A DNA stretch of 39,915 nucleotides from Leucobacter ruminantium (GTDB lineage: Bacteria; Actinomycetota; Actinomycetes; Actinomycetales; Microbacteriaceae), in assembly GCF_017565705.1 (NCBI RefSeq), contig NZ_JAGDYL010000021.1, positions 1 through 39,915 on the forward strand, written 5' to 3'. The notes beneath the pieces are model-generated. The model did not search any database. It saw only the letters and a list, made by a program, of their open reading frames with translations, and had not been told where the DNA came from. A program made the position numbers and the translations under genes. Positions 38,140 through 39,915 of this stretch are shown one piece after another (position 1 is the stretch's first letter; each line of letters begins with the position of its first letter).

Positions 38140-38598
38140 ATGGAAGACCCCGTCGATCGGCGCCTCGCAGCGGAGGTGGCGCGCGACCCGCGCGCCACAC
38201 TCTCCCAGCTCTCGGCCCGAGTGGGCCTGTCGAGCTCGGCCGTGCAGGCCCGCCTGAAGCGCCTGGAGAACAGCGGGGTCATCACCGGCTATCGCGCCGT
38301 CATCGACCCCGAAGCCGCGGGCAAGCCCCTCTCGGCCTTCATCGAGGTGACGCCGCTCGACCCCACGCAGGCCGACGAAGTGCCCGGGCTCCTCGAACAC
38401 CTCAGCGCGATCGAGTCGTGCTACTCCATCGCGGGCGAGGCGAGCTACATGCTGTTCGTGCGCGTGGCCGCGCCCCGCGACCTCGAGACGCTCATCCAGA
38501 GCATTCGTCGGGCCGTGCTCGCGAACACGCGCACGACGGTCGTGCTGCAGACGTTCTACGAGCACCGACCCATGCTCGAGGCACCCGAGACCGACTGA
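38140..38598 (+). CDS. Lrp/AsnC-family transcriptional regulator
   Basis: A 152-residue regulator. The N-terminal helix-turn-helix is LSQLSARVGLSSSAVQARLKRLENSGVI (about residues 20-47). The C-terminal RAM domain follows (YRAVIDPEAAGKPLSAFIEV, then IESCYSIAGEASYMLFVRV). Members form dimers to octamers and respond to amino acids. It is divergent from the DUF6421-SDR-aldolase-AlaX operon and is its likely regulator. The start at 38140 is set by the TAGCCT box 7 nt upstream and by domain length; the open frame begins earlier without support. Confidence 0.92.
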   Translation: MEDPVDRRLAAEVARDPRATLSQLSARVGLSSSAVQARLKRLENSGVITGYRAVIDPEAAGKPLSAFIEVTPLDPTQADEVPGLLEHLSAIESCYSIAGEASYMLFVRVAAPRDLETLIQSIRRAVLANTRTTVVLQTFYEHRPMLEAPETD

Positions 38599-38649
38599 CG
38601 TACCCGTGGTCGACTGACGCACCCCGCCTATGGCGCGATAATTTCATTC

Positions 38650-38663
38650 TTGACTTATATAAG
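38650..38663 (+). promoter_or_regulatory. ArsR operator/promoter region
   Basis: TTGACT (38650-38655) overlaps the perfect palindrome CTTATATAAG (38654-38663), 21 nt before the ArsR start. A repressor bound here would block the promoter, giving autoregulation. Which -10 is used is unclear. Confidence 0.55.
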
Positions 38664-38684
38664 CAAGCACGCAAACATAGAAAC

Positions 38685-39152
38685 ATGCACGCACTCGACG
38701 TTCTCGGAGACCCGGTCCGCCGGCGCATCCTCGAGCTGGTGAGTGCGGGCGAGACGCCCGCTGGCGGCATCGCGGCCGAGATCACCGAGGAGTTCGGGAT
38801 CAGCCAGCCCGCCGTGTCGCAGCACCTGCGCGTGCTGCGCGAGCACGGCTTCCTGACGGTGCGGCCCGAGGGCGCGCGTCGGCTCTACGCGGTAGACCCG
38901 CAGGGCGTGCGCGAGGCGAGCGAATGGCTCAGCCCGTTCGAGCGCTTCTGGCGCGGCCCGCTCGCCGCGCTCGGCACGGAACTCGCCCGCGGCCGCCGGG
39001 AGAGCCGACTCGCGGAGGAGGCGCGCGGGTCGCGGGAGACCGCGAGTGGCGGGGCCGACGGACGGAGGTCCGAGAGACGCGGGCACGAGAAGCGCGGCGG
39101 CGACAGCGCCGCCGTCGTCGATTTCCCGAGGAAGAAGAAGGACGAGGAGTGA
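38685..39152 (+). CDS. ArsR-family transcriptional regulator
   Basis: A 155-residue regulator with the winged helix near residues 1-80 (HALDVLGDPVRRRILELV, GISQPAVSQHLRVLREHGFLTV, EGARRLYAVD). It lacks the CxC metal-binding motif, so it is of the type paired with SRPBCC/AHSA1 proteins rather than a metal sensor. The C-terminal 50 residues are Arg/Ser/Glu-rich and low in complexity. Its stop lies 2 nt before the SRPBCC start. The palindrome upstream suggests autorepression. Confidence 0.88.
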   Translation: MHALDVLGDPVRRRILELVSAGETPAGGIAAEITEEFGISQPAVSQHLRVLREHGFLTVRPEGARRLYAVDPQGVREASEWLSPFERFWRGPLAALGTELARGRRESRLAEEARGSRETASGGADGRRSERRGHEKRGGDSAAVVDFPRKKKDEE

Positions 39153-39154
39153 TC

Positions 39155-39820
39155 ATGGTCGACGTGAACGAGCAGATCGGCAGCGTGACGCGCGAGCTGC
39201 GCGAAGAGGAGATCGACGGGCACCCGTCGCACGTGCAGACGATCTCGCAGGAGTACCCGGCGGGCATCGACGAGGTGTGGAGCGCGACCACGGAGGCCGA
39301 GCGCATCGCGCGCTGGTTCCTTCCGGTGTCGGGCGAGCTGCGGCTCGGCGGTCGCTATCAGTTCGAGGGCAACGCCGGCGGCGAGGTGCTCGCCTGCGAG
39401 CCGCCCGCCGACGGCTCGGCGGGCTACCGCGCGACCTGGGAGTTCGGCGGCGGCATCACCTGGGTCGCGGTGCGACTCACGGCGCTGGATGCCGACCGCA
39501 CCCGCTTCGAGCTCGAGCACACCGCTCGCGCCGCCGACGTGCCCCCCGGCATGTGGGAGACGTTCGGCCCCGGCGCGACGGGCGTGGGCTGGGACGGAGG
39601 GCTGCTCGGCCTGGCGCTGCACCTCGGTGCGGTCGAGGGATCCCTCTCCCCCGAGCAGGCGAACGCCTGGGCGGTCACCGACGAGGGCAAGGCCTTCTAC
39701 CGCGGCGCAGCAGACGGCTGGGCTGCGGCGCACGTCGCGGCGGGCTCCGACCCTGAGACCGCGGCTCGCGCCGCCGACGCCACGTACGGCTTCTACACGG
39801 GAGCGGAGCCGCAGGGCTGA
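39155..39820 (+). CDS. SRPBCC (AHSA1-like) domain protein
   Basis: A 221-residue protein with an SRPBCC hydrophobic-cavity fold: YPAGIDEVWSATTEAERIARWFLP, GGRYQFEGNAGGEVLACEPP and RATWEFGGGITWVAVRLTAL are typical of the AHSA1-type group. Members often bind a small hydrophobic ligand and are encoded with ArsR regulators. The ATG at 39155 has GAGGA 6 nt upstream; an in-frame GTG at 39149 overlaps the ArsR stop and is an alternative. The C-terminal region (about 150-221) is a helical extension. Ligand unknown. Confidence 0.88.
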   Translation: MVDVNEQIGSVTRELREEEIDGHPSHVQTISQEYPAGIDEVWSATTEAERIARWFLPVSGELRLGGRYQFEGNAGGEVLACEPPADGSAGYRATWEFGGGITWVAVRLTALDADRTRFELEHTARAADVPPGMWETFGPGATGVGWDGGLLGLALHLGAVEGSLSPEQANAWAVTDEGKAFYRGAADGWAAAHVAAGSDPETAARAADATYGFYTGAEPQG

Positions 39821-39837
39821 GGCCGACCCCACGGCGT

Positions 39838-39915
<78 letters not shown>

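Larger units (their letters stand above)
274..39646. repeat. Dispersed octamer GAGGGATC, at least 37 copies
   Basis: Plus-strand copies start at 274, 1481, 2211, 14983, 15019, 15592, 20756, 20781, 21926, 22358, 22485, 26334, 29842, 33370, 33455, 33542, 34271, 35877, 37391 and 39635. Minus-strand copies start at 1427, 2233, 2306, 16004, 19129, 20742, 22489, 24174, 26353, 28576, 29175, 29418, 30966, 34888, 35566, 36026 and 39639. Most are preceded by C. They occur in genes, in several reading frames, and between genes. None falls inside the element at 4226-12343. Counted by eye, so a few may be missed. Confidence 0.85.

Overview
The window looks like a chromosomal contig from a high-GC actinobacterium, most likely a Leucobacter-like member of the Microbacteriaceae. 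That reading rests on roughly 70% GC, many TANNNT boxes 6-7 nt before start codons (leaderless style), and the kinds of genes present; it is an inference, not a phylogeny. The left edge runs into an IS481-family element and the right edge ends in a poly-G/poly-C run that looks like a sequencing artefact, so both ends are probably assembly breaks.

Layout. 1-215: end of an IS481-type element abutting a PucR-family regulator gene that has lost its DNA-binding C-terminus. 1.4-4.0 kb: alpha/beta hydrolase, AI-2E-family membrane protein and a small internally duplicated protein. 4,226-12,343: an integrated 8.1-kb element in the 3' end of tRNA-Tyr(GTA), with 22-bp att repeats, tandem candidate integrase arm sites at both ends, overlapping divergent promoters between a repressor and an excisionase, a tyrosine integrase, a DUF3987-like ATPase, and a scaffold-like plus HK97-type major capsid gene. 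No terminase, portal or tail gene is recognisable. I read it as a phage satellite that makes its own capsid shell and borrows the rest.

12.6-16.3 kb: a full-length PutA-like protein in which the signature residues of both catalytic domains appear to be replaced. 16.4-25.3 kb: a minus-strand catabolic block (LacI regulator, SDR, fused CoA-transferase, thiolase, MFS transporter, glycerate kinase, acyl-CoA synthetase) that could take a hydroxy- or keto-acid to acetyl-CoA. 25.5-28.4 kb: a TrpXYZ-type ABC transporter with a structured leader and an intercistronic hairpin. 28.6-32.5 kb: a PEBP protein, a FadR-type GntR regulator, a TipA-like MerR regulator with a classical 19-bp-spacer promoter and an internal start for a TipAS-like short form, and a PLP-dependent decarboxylase. 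32.7-33.7 kb: tRNA hydroxylase TrhO.

33.8-38.6 kb: a compact cluster (DUF6421 protein, SDR, threonine aldolase-like enzyme, AlaX-like editing protein) diverging from an Lrp/AsnC regulator across an AT-rich palindrome; this may be an undescribed amino-acid handling or tRNA-quality-control module. 38.7-39.8 kb: ArsR regulator plus SRPBCC protein.

A genome-scale signal overlies this: the octamer GAGGGATC/GATCCCTC occurs at least 37 times in the host DNA (about one expected by composition) and not at all inside the 8.1-kb integrated element.
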